Virus record (IMG/VR): IMGVR_UViG_3300027980_000094
Span: 1 to 24,275 of that record
Source: a virus
Direction: 5' to 3' (one strand)
DNA: 24,275 nt
The notes below the pieces were generated by a model. That model was not told where the DNA came from. It saw only the letters and a list, made by a program, of their open reading frames with translations, and ran no database searches. Within the stretch, counting starts at the first letter, position 1, and each line of letters starts with the position of its first letter. Below are positions 15,197 through 22,967 of this stretch, piece by piece. The position numbers were made by a program, and so were the translations under genes.

Positions 15197-16174
15197 ATGA
15201 CATTCGATCCAAGAAAAGGAATAAGAGCAAAACAGGTATTCTTATCATTTTGCGACTTAGTAAGAGATGGAAGTAAAATTGCATTCAGTAACGCTCAGTT
15301 CACTGCCAATAATATGGAGAAGTTCTGGGGAGCTTACTACGGCGACTGTACTGAGAACAGCGTACTATATAGTATCGTTGACTTAGGTTGGGACGGTACA
15401 TCCGTTACACAGAGCTTTGATTCTCAAGCATACGACACAATTGCAAGCATTACAACTACTGTAATCACTCTTACAACTAACACAACTATGACTCCTGACG
15501 CTTTAATAGGTAACTATGTAATCGTTAAGAAGGCTGATGGTAAGTTTAAGTACGCTAGAGTTACTGATAATGATGCAAGTACAATTACTACTGATACAGA
15601 CTTAGCTACTGATCACGGTGTAGCTGGCGCAGACACAATCATATTACTAGACGTTCCATTTGGACTTACTATGAAAGCATTCCATAGACTAGACCATATT
15701 GCTACTGATTTTAGTATTGAGATGCCTAGAACAGAAACTAACGATAACTACTTCCTTGGTTCATCTGATAGTGCTGGTTCACAGAACGTAAGTATTGACA
15801 GAGATCCGCAAACTAACCTATCAGGCTCAGTTACAATTAGAGGTGGAGTACAAGATCTATTAAGATTAAAGTATGCTACTGATTCTAGCGCTAATACTCC
15901 TACTGGTAGATATAGATATAACTTAGGTAGTGAGCTTAGTGAGAACGTAGCGTTTACTGCTGCTTGGGCTAGCGACACATCTGATCCTGATTCTGCTGAC
16001 GACATTGCTAAGTTCGTAATCTGTAATAATGTAATTATTACTAATGTTGGATTACTGGACTCAGTAAGTTCTGATGGACGTGGTGAAGCTTCAGTAGAGT
16101 TTGAAGTTAAGGGTGCTGACGTGCGTGTTGAAGTAATCAAAGATCAAGCTAATGATGCTGATGCAAACATTTAG
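15197..16174 (+). CDS. Major tail (tube) protein
   Basis: A 325-aa acidic beta protein. The middle segment (about residues 80-160: TTTVITLTTNTTMTPDALIGNYVIVKKADGKFKYARVTDN) resembles an inserted small barrel. The C-terminal half has the long-strand pattern of tube proteins (MPRTETNDNYFLGSS, LSGSVTIRGG, ASVEFEVKGADVRVEVI). It is the only large gene between the neck genes and the tape measure, and no sheath-sized gene follows, so it should form the hexameric rings of a non-contractile tube. GAGGT precedes the ATG by 10 bases. A tail-tube role is likely; the inserted domain may be exposed on the tail surface. Confidence 0.7.
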   Translation: MTFDPRKGIRAKQVFLSFCDLVRDGSKIAFSNAQFTANNMEKFWGAYYGDCTENSVLYSIVDLGWDGTSVTQSFDSQAYDTIASITTTVITLTTNTTMTPDALIGNYVIVKKADGKFKYARVTDNDASTITTDTDLATDHGVAGADTIILLDVPFGLTMKAFHRLDHIATDFSIEMPRTETNDNYFLGSSDSAGSQNVSIDRDPQTNLSGSVTIRGGVQDLLRLKYATDSSANTPTGRYRYNLGSELSENVAFTAAWASDTSDPDSADDIAKFVICNNVIITNVGLLDSVSSDGRGEASVEFEVKGADVRVEVIKDQANDADANI

Positions 16175-16183
16175 GTGATTTAG

Positions 16184-16555
16184 ATGGCTAAGACATTACA
16201 AGTAGTTGGAAATATAAAGGTGCTAGATGGTACGACAGAAGAATTTACAAAGGCATTGTCCGTTTCGGAGAACGTGTCAGAGTGGACTTTACAAACTCTT
16301 AGTTTGGATGCCTCTGCATCTGACGTTAGCGTTAGCTTCGGAGGGGTTAATGCAGATTCTCCTCTTGTTATTATTGTTCCCACTTATGTTTCTAGCGGTT
16401 ATATTACTGCAAAGGTGAACGGTGGAACTGATGCAATCCCAATCGGAAAGTTATTCGTGATTGGTGGTTCAGGTAGTAACGGAGTTGACGCAATTACATT
16501 ATCAAACCCTGACGCAAGTAATGCGGTTACGGTTAATGTATACATAGGGAAGTAA
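16184..16555 (+). CDS. Small beta-rich protein after the tube gene (123 aa)
   Basis: A 123-aa Ser/Val/Gly-rich protein made of short strands (LQVVGNIKVLDG, DVSVSFGGVNADSPLVIIVP, YITAKVNGG, AVTVNVYIG), most likely a beta-sandwich. TAGGTGAT, overlapping the stop of the tube gene, sets the start. A tail-decoration or head-fibre-like role is possible given its neighbour and composition, but I recognise no family. It is followed by a T-tract, so it may be the last gene of the abundant tube transcript. Confidence 0.65.
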   Translation: MAKTLQVVGNIKVLDGTTEEFTKALSVSENVSEWTLQTLSLDASASDVSVSFGGVNADSPLVIIVPTYVSSGYITAKVNGGTDAIPIGKLFVIGGSGSNGVDAITLSNPDASNAVTVNVYIGK

Positions 16556-16561
16556 TTCCCA

Positions 16562-16577
16562 TTTTTTATTATATTTT
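16562..16577 (+). terminator. T-tract terminator after the tube/accessory pair
   Basis: Six Ts, an A, TT, then ATATTTT follow the stop codon at 16555 within a few bases. As after the capsid genes, this is a hairpin-less T-tract of the archaeal type. The next gene begins only 16 bases later with its own GAGGT site and no visible promoter, so partial read-through is needed for downstream expression. Confidence 0.5.
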
Positions 16578-16593
16578 ATGAGGTAGAAAAAGA

Positions 16594-16848
16594 ATGACTG
16601 ATGATATTAAGTATTTCGTATTCAAAGCTAATGTGCCGTTGGATGACCACGAGCATATGTTAAGCTGGACTAAGAGTTGTCAAGCGAAGTGTCCTGTAGG
16701 ACATGGCGATTACCGATGGGGTAAGATCTTACATGATCACCTGTTCGTTGAGAGGTTCAAGCCAACACTGGACGCATTGACTGAAGAGATTAAGAAGCTT
16801 AGAAATGAGCTACAGAAAGAAAAAGATAATGGAGGCTTGTTTAAATGA
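16594..16848 (+). CDS. Small Cys/His-containing protein (84 aa)
   Basis: An 84-aa protein with a cluster of possible metal ligands in residues 16-50 (DDHEHM, CQAKC, GHGDYRWGKILHDH), followed by a Glu/Lys coiled-coil tail (LTEEIKKLRNELQKEKDN). The Cys-x3-Cys plus several His suggests zinc or other metal binding but fits no finger class exactly. GAGGT precedes the ATG. The stop overlaps the next gene as ATGA. Its place between tube and chaperone genes points to a minor tail component or an assembly factor. The function is unknown. Confidence 0.6.
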   Translation: MTDDIKYFVFKANVPLDDHEHMLSWTKSCQAKCPVGHGDYRWGKILHDHLFVERFKPTLDALTEEIKKLRNELQKEKDNGGLFK

Positions 16849-17027
16849 ACGAGTATGAAGTTGTTAAGCGTAAGTTGAAGTTAAATAACGTGGAGTACCA
16901 TCGTGGTGACAAGCTAATGCTTCATGAGGAAGTGTACATGTCTCACCAAGATAGCTTACGATTACTAGAAAAAATAATTAAAAAGAAAAAATCCAAGAGG
17001 GTAAAATCAGATGAAACTAATAATTAA
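16845..17027 (+). CDS. Small basic protein (60 aa)
   Basis: A 60-aa protein. Its first half (YEVVKRKLKLNNVEYHRGDKLMLHEE) resembles the 'V.....G....GD.l.l.....' pattern of small phage proteins that start like the next gene's product. Its second half is a helix ending in a Lys-rich run (KIIKKKKSKRVKSDE). It overlaps its neighbours on both sides (ATGA upstream, 17 bases downstream), which is strong evidence for translation despite the short length. The function is unknown. Confidence 0.6.
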   Translation: MNEYEVVKRKLKLNNVEYHRGDKLMLHEEVYMSHQDSLRLLEKIIKKKKSKRVKSDETNN

Positions 17028-17316
17028 ACAAGAAGTAAATTTAGGTGGTAATAAACACTTACCTGGTGACGTGATTGAGGTTAGTGACGAGTTAGGTTCT
17101 AACTTAATGTCTCACAGACCAGAATCATTTGCATCAAGATTGAAGGCTGTAGTGCCTAAAGTAGAGGTTAAGGTTAAACCAGAAGAGTTAGACTTAGATC
17201 TAAATAACGACGGTAAGGTTGACAAAGAAGACATTAGCTTAGCTGCTAAGGTACTGAATAAGGCTAAATCAATCCTTAAGAAGCCTGCTAAGAAGAAGTC
17301 AGGTAAGAAAAAATGA
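17011..17316 (+). CDS. Small protein with a dockerin/EF-hand-type calcium loop (101 aa)
   Basis: Residues 1-45 (LIIKQEVNLGG ... LPGDVIEVSDELGSNLMSHRPESF) have the common 'pGDvIeV...la..L....pe.F' pattern of small tail-region proteins. Residues 63-74 (DLNNDGKVDKED) form a perfect dockerin/EF-hand loop: acidic or Asn ligands at loop positions 1, 3, 5 and 12, Gly at 6 and a hydrophobic residue at 8. A helix follows (ISLAAKVLNKAKSIL), and the protein ends in a Lys-rich tail. Only one repeat is present; classical dockerins have two. Calcium binding is well supported by the motif. A virion docking role is inference. AGAGGGT lies about 9 bases before the ATG. Confidence 0.65.
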   Translation: MKLIIKQEVNLGGNKHLPGDVIEVSDELGSNLMSHRPESFASRLKAVVPKVEVKVKPEELDLDLNNDGKVDKEDISLAAKVLNKAKSILKKPAKKKSGKKK

Positions 17317-17705
17317 AGCCAATATTAAAACAATATGACAGTGGAATTATTACTGCAGCCGCAGCTAGTGAATCATTTAATACTGATATTATTAAGGGTG
17401 AGATTGCTCGTGTTGAGATACTTACTAGCGCAGCCACAGATTTCAAAATATATTGTGATGCTAGCGATGCAGGTAGTCCTTCGATTGTAGATAGATACAT
17501 CGTAGGTAGTGCAAGTACTGCTGTTACCGTTAATACTACGTTTAACCAGGTACCTGTTGAGCCAATGTACTTAGCTGCTGGAACAATTACTGATCCTGAC
17601 AACTACGTTAGACATGAGGTTAGTGAAGCGTTACAAGTTGATGTAACTAGTTTGACTGCTGCAGATACATACCGAGTGGTAATCTGGTACAAGGAGTACC
17701 AATAA
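17313..17705 (+). CDS. Hypothetical beta-rich protein (130 aa)
   Basis: A 130-aa protein with strand-like segments (IARVEILTSAATDFKIYCDASD, STAVTVNTTF, VDVTSLTAADTYRVVIWYKEY), probably a beta-sandwich of the type seen in phage decoration or minor tail proteins. The start overlaps the previous stop as ATGA, so its translation is coupled to the calcium-loop protein. It is followed by an AT-rich T-tract. No named family is recognised. Confidence 0.65.
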   Translation: MKPILKQYDSGIITAAAASESFNTDIIKGEIARVEILTSAATDFKIYCDASDAGSPSIVDRYIVGSASTAVTVNTTFNQVPVEPMYLAAGTITDPDNYVRHEVSEALQVDVTSLTAADTYRVVIWYKEYQ

Positions 17706-17728
17706 TTTTTATTATTATTATTATTGAT
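17706..17728 (+). terminator. T-rich tract with ATT triplet repeats
   Basis: TTTTT followed by repeated ATT units starts directly after the stop codon, ahead of the chaperone gene. It resembles the two other post-stop T-tracts but is broken by A at every third base, so it should be the weakest of the three. It may equally serve as an unstructured leader for the chaperone gene, whose GGTGA site follows at 17738-17742. Confidence 0.4.
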
Positions 17729-17747
17729 TAAAGTATGGTGAAAGAAT

Positions 17748-18134
17748 ATGATTAAAGGAGATATACATAAAGCATTAGGCATTAGCATAGTACAACTAAA
17801 CGATCACATCGAGATTGACTTTTCAAACTGCGACGCAGAAGACATTGTAAAGTTTCAAGAAATTCCAGCGAAAGCAATGGCTGGTAAGAAGAAGGATGAC
17901 TTTACTTATGAGGATGGTATGAGATTACAATCTACATACAGAAACTACTTCAATAAGTACTTCCTAGATAAAGATCCAAAGTGGTCTAGCGATAAAGAGA
18001 CATTAGCTAAGTTCGTAGTTCAAAACATGGAAAGATTACAGCGAGCGTTCACGATTGGTTTCGGTATTAAGTCTGAAGCTGAGTACGATAAGGACATAGC
18101 TGAAGCTAAAGAAAATCAGATCAAAAAAAACTAA
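17748..18134 (+). CDS. Tail assembly chaperone, short form (gpG-like)
   Basis: A 128-aa protein encoded immediately before the tape measure, the fixed place of tail assembly chaperones, which hold the tape measure before the tube forms around it. It is largely helical and acidic in its second half (LAKFVVQNMERLQRAFTIGF, then EAEYDKDIAEAKENQIKKN). GGTGA lies 5 bases before the ATG. The last codons, AAA AAA AAC TAA, contain the slippery heptamer A AAA AAC (18125-18131). Therefore a fraction of ribosomes should shift to the -1 frame and make a longer 227-aa form. The ORF stops three bases past the heptamer, as usual for such genes. Confidence 0.8.
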   Translation: MIKGDIHKALGISIVQLNDHIEIDFSNCDAEDIVKFQEIPAKAMAGKKKDDFTYEDGMRLQSTYRNYFNKYFLDKDPKWSSDKETLAKFVVQNMERLQRAFTIGFGIKSEAEYDKDIAEAKENQIKKN

Positions 18135-18170
18135 AGTCTCCTTCTGGTAAGAAACTTACTAGGGAGGAGA
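18125..18170 (+). promoter_or_regulatory. Programmed -1 ribosomal frameshift cassette
   Basis: Slippery site A AAA AAC at 18125-18131, in the zero frame of the chaperone gene; a 5-nt spacer (18132-18136, containing the zero-frame stop TAA); then a long hairpin at 18137-18170. Its lower stem pairs TCTCCT (18137-18142) with AGGAGA (18165-18170). Past one bulged G (18164), pairing continues through two wobbles to GTAAG/CTTAC (18147-18151 with 18155-18159), closed by an AAA loop. This gives about 15 pairs in total. Heptamer, spacer and hairpin are the three textbook parts of -1 frameshifting. Confidence 0.85.
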
Positions 18171-18430
18171 AACGTAGAGCTGCATTTGCTCGACTACATC
18201 ATGAGGCAAACTCTCGTGATATGGAAGAGTTTGGCAGTGCACTTGCATATACCATCATGACTTACGAAATGGAGTCAGGTATTGCTATTGATAGACACAC
18301 AAATGGCGTATGGTTAATTCAACGTTTGCGTATGCTACCGAGATACTTGGAGCAGAAATATGGTAAGAAAGATGACGGATTAGGTAATAAAACACCAACC
18401 CCAAAGAAAGGAAAACAACTATTAAGGTAA
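18131..18430 (+). CDS. Tail assembly chaperone -1 frame extension (T domain of gpGT-like fusion)
   Basis: After slipping, translation continues with CTA AAG TCT from 18131 and stays open for 99 residues to the stop at 18430. It adds a basic helical segment (KLTREEKRRAAFARLHHEAN) and EEFGSALAYTIMTYEMESGI, and ends in a Lys-rich tail (TPTPKKGKQLLR). The full fusion is 128 + 99 = 227 aa. The first ATG within this frame (18221) has no usable ribosome binding site, and coding-like sequence lies before it, so independent translation is unlikely. By analogy with lambda gpGT, the extension would recruit the tube protein to the tape-measure complex. The tape measure gene starts 4 bases after the stop. 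Confidence 0.8.
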   Translation, partial: LKSPSGKKLTREEKRRAAFARLHHEANSRDMEEFGSALAYTIMTYEMESGIAIDRHTNGVWLIQRLRMLPRYLEQKYGKKDDGLGNKTPTPKKGKQLLR

Positions 18431-18434
18431 AATC

Positions 18435-19946
18435 ATGGTAGACGCAAAATTATATATTGATGTGGAATTTAGGAATCTTAACAAACAGATGGATCAGATG
18501 AAGAGTAACATGCAGAAATCTGTTGGCAGTAGTAAAGCTATGACTGGAGCTATGTTTAATCTGAATGACATCACTGCCGCTAATAGAGGTCTAATGGATG
18601 TAGGTAAAACTTACAATAGATTAGCTGACGCAGGTATGTTAAACAACAGAGTAGTCGCTCAACTAAAAAGACAATTCGTTGAGTTAAGTAAGACTGCTGG
18701 TAACACTATAACTAATTTAGATAAACAATTTAAATCATTAACTAAATCACAGAAGACTTTTAATTTTAATTTCTTAACATTCTTGTTTGCTGGTATGATG
18801 CTTCAAAGAGTGTTCGGTGGAGCGTTGAGATCCATCATTGATTCTTATAAGAAGATGACTGGTATGAACAGCGAGTTCAATAAAGGAGTTCTGAAGCTTA
18901 ATGCAAGCTGGAACTTCCTTAAGTTTAGTATTGCTAATGCACTGAACAGCCCTGCAGTCATCAATGGACTACAATGGCTTACTGATGGTTTAGAGACTAT
19001 GGCTGACTTCTTTGCTGAGAACGAGTGGGCGGCCCAAGCATTACTAGGCACTATGGCTGGGTTGTTTGCTTTAGGTAGTATTTCGTTATTCATTGGATCA
19101 CTTATGCAAATGGGTATGATGCTTGACTTACTTTGGAAGGGTATACTTGGAATAAAAACTGCATGGATGGCTGTATCAGCATTTTTTGCAACATCTGCAG
19201 GTGCATCTATTTTAGCTGCACTAGGGTGGATTGCTTTAGCTGTTGGGTTCATAGCATTAACATGGCGTAAAGACTTTGATGATTTACTTGGATATTTATC
19301 TACTGGATTCAGTATTTTAATTGATCTTATGAAGTCATCTGTAGGAGTTATGGTTGCTCTTTTCTCAGGAGATATTGATGCACTGAAAGCTCATGCGATG
19401 AATATAATGGTTTCATTAACACAATTATCTGTACTGGTTGGAGAGTTTTTAGTTAGAACATTATTCAAGGTAATGAATACAATTGTTGATAGTTTTATTA
19501 CTGGATGGAGGCAAATATTAAGTGGATTCATATATTTAGTTAACGGTATGATTAATGTAGCAAATAAAATACCTGGAATTAATATTGGTTTAATTGATGA
19601 AGATTTCGGTCAAGGATTCTTTGATTCAATATTAAACTATGTTGATATGCCATTTAACTTACTAGACAATGTTCTTGAAACTGGATTAGCTAACTTTAGG
19701 TCATACTTAGGTGAGTTTAGAAATGAAGACATAGGTATATTTGGTAACCAAAACAATGAACTAATACGTAGTGTTGATTTAGTTAGCAACATGAATAATG
19801 ATTTAGATAGTCAAATACAGAAACAATCTACTATAAACAGCTTATTGAGAGAGCGTAATAGTATAATGTCTGTAAACCCTGCAAACAACAATCAATCATC
19901 AGTTTTTTCAGGCAATGGTAGCTTCAATACCACAACACAAGGGTAA
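18435..19946 (+). CDS. Tape measure protein
   Basis: A 503-aa protein whose length sets tail length; at roughly 1.5 angstroms per residue this predicts a tail of about 75 nm, short for a siphovirus. The N-terminal ~105 residues are polar and helical (NLNKQMDQMKSNMQKSVG; KRQFVELSKTAGNTITNLDK). Several hydrophobic helices follow (about 108-130, 198-228 and 242-277, with ALGWIALAVGFIALTW), as is typical of tape measures that insert in the host membrane during DNA entry. The C-terminus is Asn/Ser/Gln-rich. No peptidase or lysozyme domain is visible. Position after the frameshifting chaperone confirms the call. Confidence 0.85.
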   Translation: MVDAKLYIDVEFRNLNKQMDQMKSNMQKSVGSSKAMTGAMFNLNDITAANRGLMDVGKTYNRLADAGMLNNRVVAQLKRQFVELSKTAGNTITNLDKQFKSLTKSQKTFNFNFLTFLFAGMMLQRVFGGALRSIIDSYKKMTGMNSEFNKGVLKLNASWNFLKFSIANALNSPAVINGLQWLTDGLETMADFFAENEWAAQALLGTMAGLFALGSISLFIGSLMQMGMMLDLLWKGILGIKTAWMAVSAFFATSAGASILAALGWIALAVGFIALTWRKDFDDLLGYLSTGFSILIDLMKSSVGVMVALFSGDIDALKAHAMNIMVSLTQLSVLVGEFLVRTLFKVMNTIVDSFITGWRQILSGFIYLVNGMINVANKIPGINIGLIDEDFGQGFFDSILNYVDMPFNLLDNVLETGLANFRSYLGEFRNEDIGIFGNQNNELIRSVDLVSNMNNDLDSQIQKQSTINSLLRERNSIMSVNPANNNQSSVFSGNGSFNTTTQG

Positions 19947-19951
19947 TTACA

Positions 19952-20632
19952 ATGGGATATTTAGCAATGAAAGACACAGGATCAGTAAAGATCACAACAG
20001 AATCAGGAGTATTCACTAGCAGTATTGCTAGTCCTGATGGTACATTAAACCCAGGTGGAGACTATAACTTACTAAACTTAAAACCATTCAGCCTTAGCTT
20101 TAATACCGGTAACAACATGGATACTAAGTCTGGTATAGCAGGTAGAAGTACTAGGGTTAGTAAAGGTAGTAAGAAACCAATACCGTTCAGTATGGAAGCA
20201 ATGTATAACCGTAAAGAGTTTGTTGATTCTAGTAATAAGATTACTGACCGTGACATTAACTCAATCAGTTACTTGATGAGCTGGTCAAGGTCAAGAACAA
20301 TTATAATGTTATTTTGGATGCCAAATGATAACGATTCAAGTTTATTACGGTTCGGACAAGAACCGGATTTTTTCACGTCTCAACTACGTAGTTTGTATGA
20401 CAGTTTGTGGGACTTCAATACAAGTTCAAGTACCGCAGGTTATCAATCTACTACTTACGGTACTTATCATTACTCTGTCGCTATGGGCGGCTCTATAGGA
20501 GGATATAGCCCTTGCGCAATACCAGTAGTGATTGAGAACGTGGACGTTAAAGAGGTTGCTGATAGCTACCAAGTACGTGTATCAGTTAGTGGTTACGTGC
20601 TAGAGAACGAGCAACAAGAGAGTCAGATTTAA
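19952..20632 (+). CDS. Putative distal tail protein (226 aa)
   Basis: A 226-aa protein directly after the tape measure, where distal tail (Dit-like) proteins lie. Visible segments: LLNLKPFSLSFNTGNN, then a basic turn (GRSTRVSKGSKKPIPFSME), aromatic-rich RTIIMLFWMPND and the final strand pair PVVIENVDVKEVADSYQVRVSVSGYVLE. The ending with ENVDVKE...YQVRVSVSGY recalls tube-like folds, consistent with a ring at the tail tip. The ATG at 19952 is chosen; an in-frame ATG at 19967 is possible, and neither has a strong ribosome binding site. One base separates its stop from the next start. Confidence 0.55.
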   Translation: MGYLAMKDTGSVKITTESGVFTSSIASPDGTLNPGGDYNLLNLKPFSLSFNTGNNMDTKSGIAGRSTRVSKGSKKPIPFSMEAMYNRKEFVDSSNKITDRDINSISYLMSWSRSRTIIMLFWMPNDNDSSLLRFGQEPDFFTSQLRSLYDSLWDFNTSSSTAGYQSTTYGTYHYSVAMGGSIGGYSPCAIPVVIENVDVKEVADSYQVRVSVSGYVLENEQQESQI

Positions 20633-20633
20633 G

Positions 20634-22616
20634 ATGGGATATGCTAGTATAGATTGTGTTGATTATAGGATAGTATGGGTGCCTGCTAATGACCAGGGTA
20701 CATCAGTTGACATTACTAATTATGTCACTAGTCATACTGCTAACGAATCGCTTAACATCCAGAATGATAAGGTTGATCTGCAGTTCAAGCTGATACGAGA
20801 TACAATGACTAATACTGGCGTGCTAGCTCCGTTCTTTGTACAGCAAGCTGATGGTAGCTCACAACTTAAAACTGATTCAATACTACGGATTTACGTTAAG
20901 TACGTGGATGGTCCTACTAGTATTAATACTAATAGCCAGGACGATCTACTTAAGACTTATTCTGTTACTAACTGGGACGTATCTGAGCCTGATGAGGTAG
21001 TTACTATATCCGCTGTTAGCCTACAGTATAAGGTAGTGAATAAGGTTATTAGTAAGGTGTACGGTACATTATATAATGGTACTCCTACTTCAGCTACCGG
21101 AACTACGTTTACTGATAGTGGTGCTAGCTTTAAGACTGGTACTGCCAATAGTAACTACGAGCAGGGACTTTATTATTACACATTAGAGCTGGTTGATAAC
21201 AGTGGTAATGTTTACAATTATTTAATTACAGGTAATACAGCTACTACCTGTACTACGCATACAACGATCGCATCACCTAGCGGTGGCGGTTGGGCTTCTT
21301 ACCGTATAGGTTGGAGTAGCCCACAAGCTATATACGACGCGATACAGCGTACTTCTAAGTCTGAGCGTATGCAAGGCCAGGATAGCACTCAAGTTAAAGC
21401 AACGCGTGTTACTGATGTAGGAAACGACTACACATCAGGGATACAGATGTTGAGAGACATGGGTAGCGGTGCAACGCAAGCATTCCCAATAATTGATATT
21501 GGTGAGGCGTTCATGCCAGTATATAAGCTAATACAGGAAGCTAGCAGTATTGCTGCTTGTAACACTAGCGACGAGATCGTTACTAGAACTCCACCTATAC
21601 TACGTGACATGATTGATGTTATCACATGGGATAGCGCTACTAACCAATATGTAATTAACTGGTATTATGCTGCAGCACCTAACGTGGTTGACACTGATAC
21701 TATCTCTAGTATTAGCGGTAGCGTGATAACAGTAGGTAGCGGAGATTCAGGTAACCTAGGTAAGCTAGTTAAGATTAGTTTTGTACGTAATGGTTTAACA
21801 TACTCAAGGAAGTACACCATAACTGCCATTGCAGGTAATGACTATACATTATCAAGTAATGCAGAATCAGATGGTATACTTGCTGGTGACAGCATAGTTG
21901 TGTACGGCGCTGTTGACTTTATTTGGGATAATGACGAGGACTGGAAACACATTTACGCTTGGAAGTTAGGTGCTAAGGATGAGGAGAAGTTTAATCATAT
22001 CGCGTTTAATGGTGGTGCTAATAGAGTTGCAGGTACTGATGTTATCGGTCATTGGTTTAATGAACGTACTAGCAGCGATAGTCTGAAGGAGACAATGATT
22101 CCAATGACTAATGTTGGTAAGAAGATGATGAACTACTGTATTAAGACAGATCCTGTAATTAGACAAGTTGATGATGGATGGGAAGGTGCTGATGGAATTG
22201 GTGGATGGACTTCCACCGGTGCAGACTGGGACTTTACAACTACTTTCGGCACAGGAGTTACATATACTATTGCTAGCAGAACTGACTTCAATACTTACTT
22301 CCGTACAGCAGACAGGTTACAATGTTATCGTATAGCTGAATCATTATCATTAAGACAGAAAGAGAACACTTTAACTGGTACGTTCACAGTACGTGGTCAG
22401 AGGTTCACTAAACTTAGTTCAGGAAGTGAAGCAATTAAATGGTACCGAAAAGGTACTAAAATACTATTCAAACGACCGGAGAGTGCTCTAGCTAATAATG
22501 GCGGTACGTACTACACACTGGTAGTTACTAAGATTAGACACCAGATTGACGCCACATCATGGACGACGTTCATGGACGTGGAGTATGATTTGTATAATAC
22601 AAACGAGTTGATATAA
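20634..22616 (+). CDS. Putative tail hub/baseplate protein (660 aa)
   Basis: The N-terminal ~130 residues (VDITNYVTSHTANESLNIQN, VDLQFKLIRD, DSILRIYVKYVDGP, VSEPDEVVTISAVSLQYKVVNK) have the order seen in hub proteins of the gp27/Tal type, where a tube-like domain binds the distal tail ring. A central Gly/Ser/Thr-rich region follows (about 140-440). The C-terminal portion (LQCYRIAESLSLRQKENTLTGTFTVRGQRF, then YTLVVTKIRHQIDATSWTTFMDVEY) resembles the closing part of hub proteins. It would cap the tube and hold fibres. No clear catalytic motif for cell-wall lysis is seen. The stop is followed at once by the next ATG. Confidence 0.6.
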   Translation: MGYASIDCVDYRIVWVPANDQGTSVDITNYVTSHTANESLNIQNDKVDLQFKLIRDTMTNTGVLAPFFVQQADGSSQLKTDSILRIYVKYVDGPTSINTNSQDDLLKTYSVTNWDVSEPDEVVTISAVSLQYKVVNKVISKVYGTLYNGTPTSATGTTFTDSGASFKTGTANSNYEQGLYYYTLELVDNSGNVYNYLITGNTATTCTTHTTIASPSGGGWASYRIGWSSPQAIYDAIQRTSKSERMQGQDSTQVKATRVTDVGNDYTSGIQMLRDMGSGATQAFPIIDIGEAFMPVYKLIQEASSIAACNTSDEIVTRTPPILRDMIDVITWDSATNQYVINWYYAAAPNVVDTDTISSISGSVITVGSGDSGNLGKLVKISFVRNGLTYSRKYTITAIAGNDYTLSSNAESDGILAGDSIVVYGAVDFIWDNDEDWKHIYAWKLGAKDEEKFNHIAFNGGANRVAGTDVIGHWFNERTSSDSLKETMIPMTNVGKKMMNYCIKTDPVIRQVDDGWEGADGIGGWTSTGADWDFTTTFGTGVTYTIASRTDFNTYFRTADRLQCYRIAESLSLRQKENTLTGTFTVRGQRFTKLSSGSEAIKWYRKGTKILFKRPESALANNGGTYYTLVVTKIRHQIDATSWTTFMDVEYDLYNTNELI

Positions 22617-22958
22617 ATGTTATTAGAGCAAGGAATAAACGAATGGCGTGACCTGATTCACGATGAGATTGACGATGGTCAAATGGGTAACGACGGTACT
22701 GATGTTACTGAGGCTAACACTGGACTAGGTGGAGCTATCGCTGGTACTGTTGAGACTTTGGTTAAGACTAAGTTCAATAAAGGAATAAAGCTAAGCTATA
22801 CTACTGATTCTGGTGACGGTAGCGGTAGTACAGCACGTGAGTGGGTTGCTAATAACTCTACTAACGCAGCTTTACGTGTAGCCTTTCCTGAAGAGGAGCT
22901 AGGTGCAACAACAGTGATCGAGATTGATTCTCAGATCATATTCATACAAGATATTTAG
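22617..22958 (+). CDS. Small baseplate/tail-tip protein (113 aa)
   Basis: A 113-aa acidic protein beginning INEWRDLIHDEIDDGQMG and containing a Gly/Thr-rich loop region (DVTEANTGLGGAIAGT) and a closing strand pair (TTVIEIDSQIIFI). The pattern 'W...I.....  G....G....T..LG..' recurs in small tail-tip proteins that help attach fibres; I cannot name the family with certainty. It starts directly after the hub stop codon with no gap and no ribosome binding site, so its translation depends on the hub gene. Confidence 0.55.
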   Translation: MLLEQGINEWRDLIHDEIDDGQMGNDGTDVTEANTGLGGAIAGTVETLVKTKFNKGIKLSYTTDSGDGSGSTAREWVANNSTNAALRVAFPEEELGATTVIEIDSQIIFIQDI

Positions 22959-22967
22959 AGAGAGATA

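Noticed and set aside
15197-17705. Contractile tail (sheath gene)
   Set aside because: Only one large gene lies between neck and tape measure, and it fits a tube protein. The others are small, and no gp25/W- or J-like baseplate genes are recognised downstream.
18221-18430. Independent 69-aa gene starting at ATG 18221
   Set aside because: No properly spaced ribosome binding site. The frame is open back to the slippery heptamer and coding-like before the ATG, so it is better explained as the -1 frameshift extension.
18845-19252. 135-codon reverse ORF inside the tape measure gene
   Set aside because: Antisense shadow of the hydrophobic tape-measure segment, with no start signal and no partner genes on that strand.
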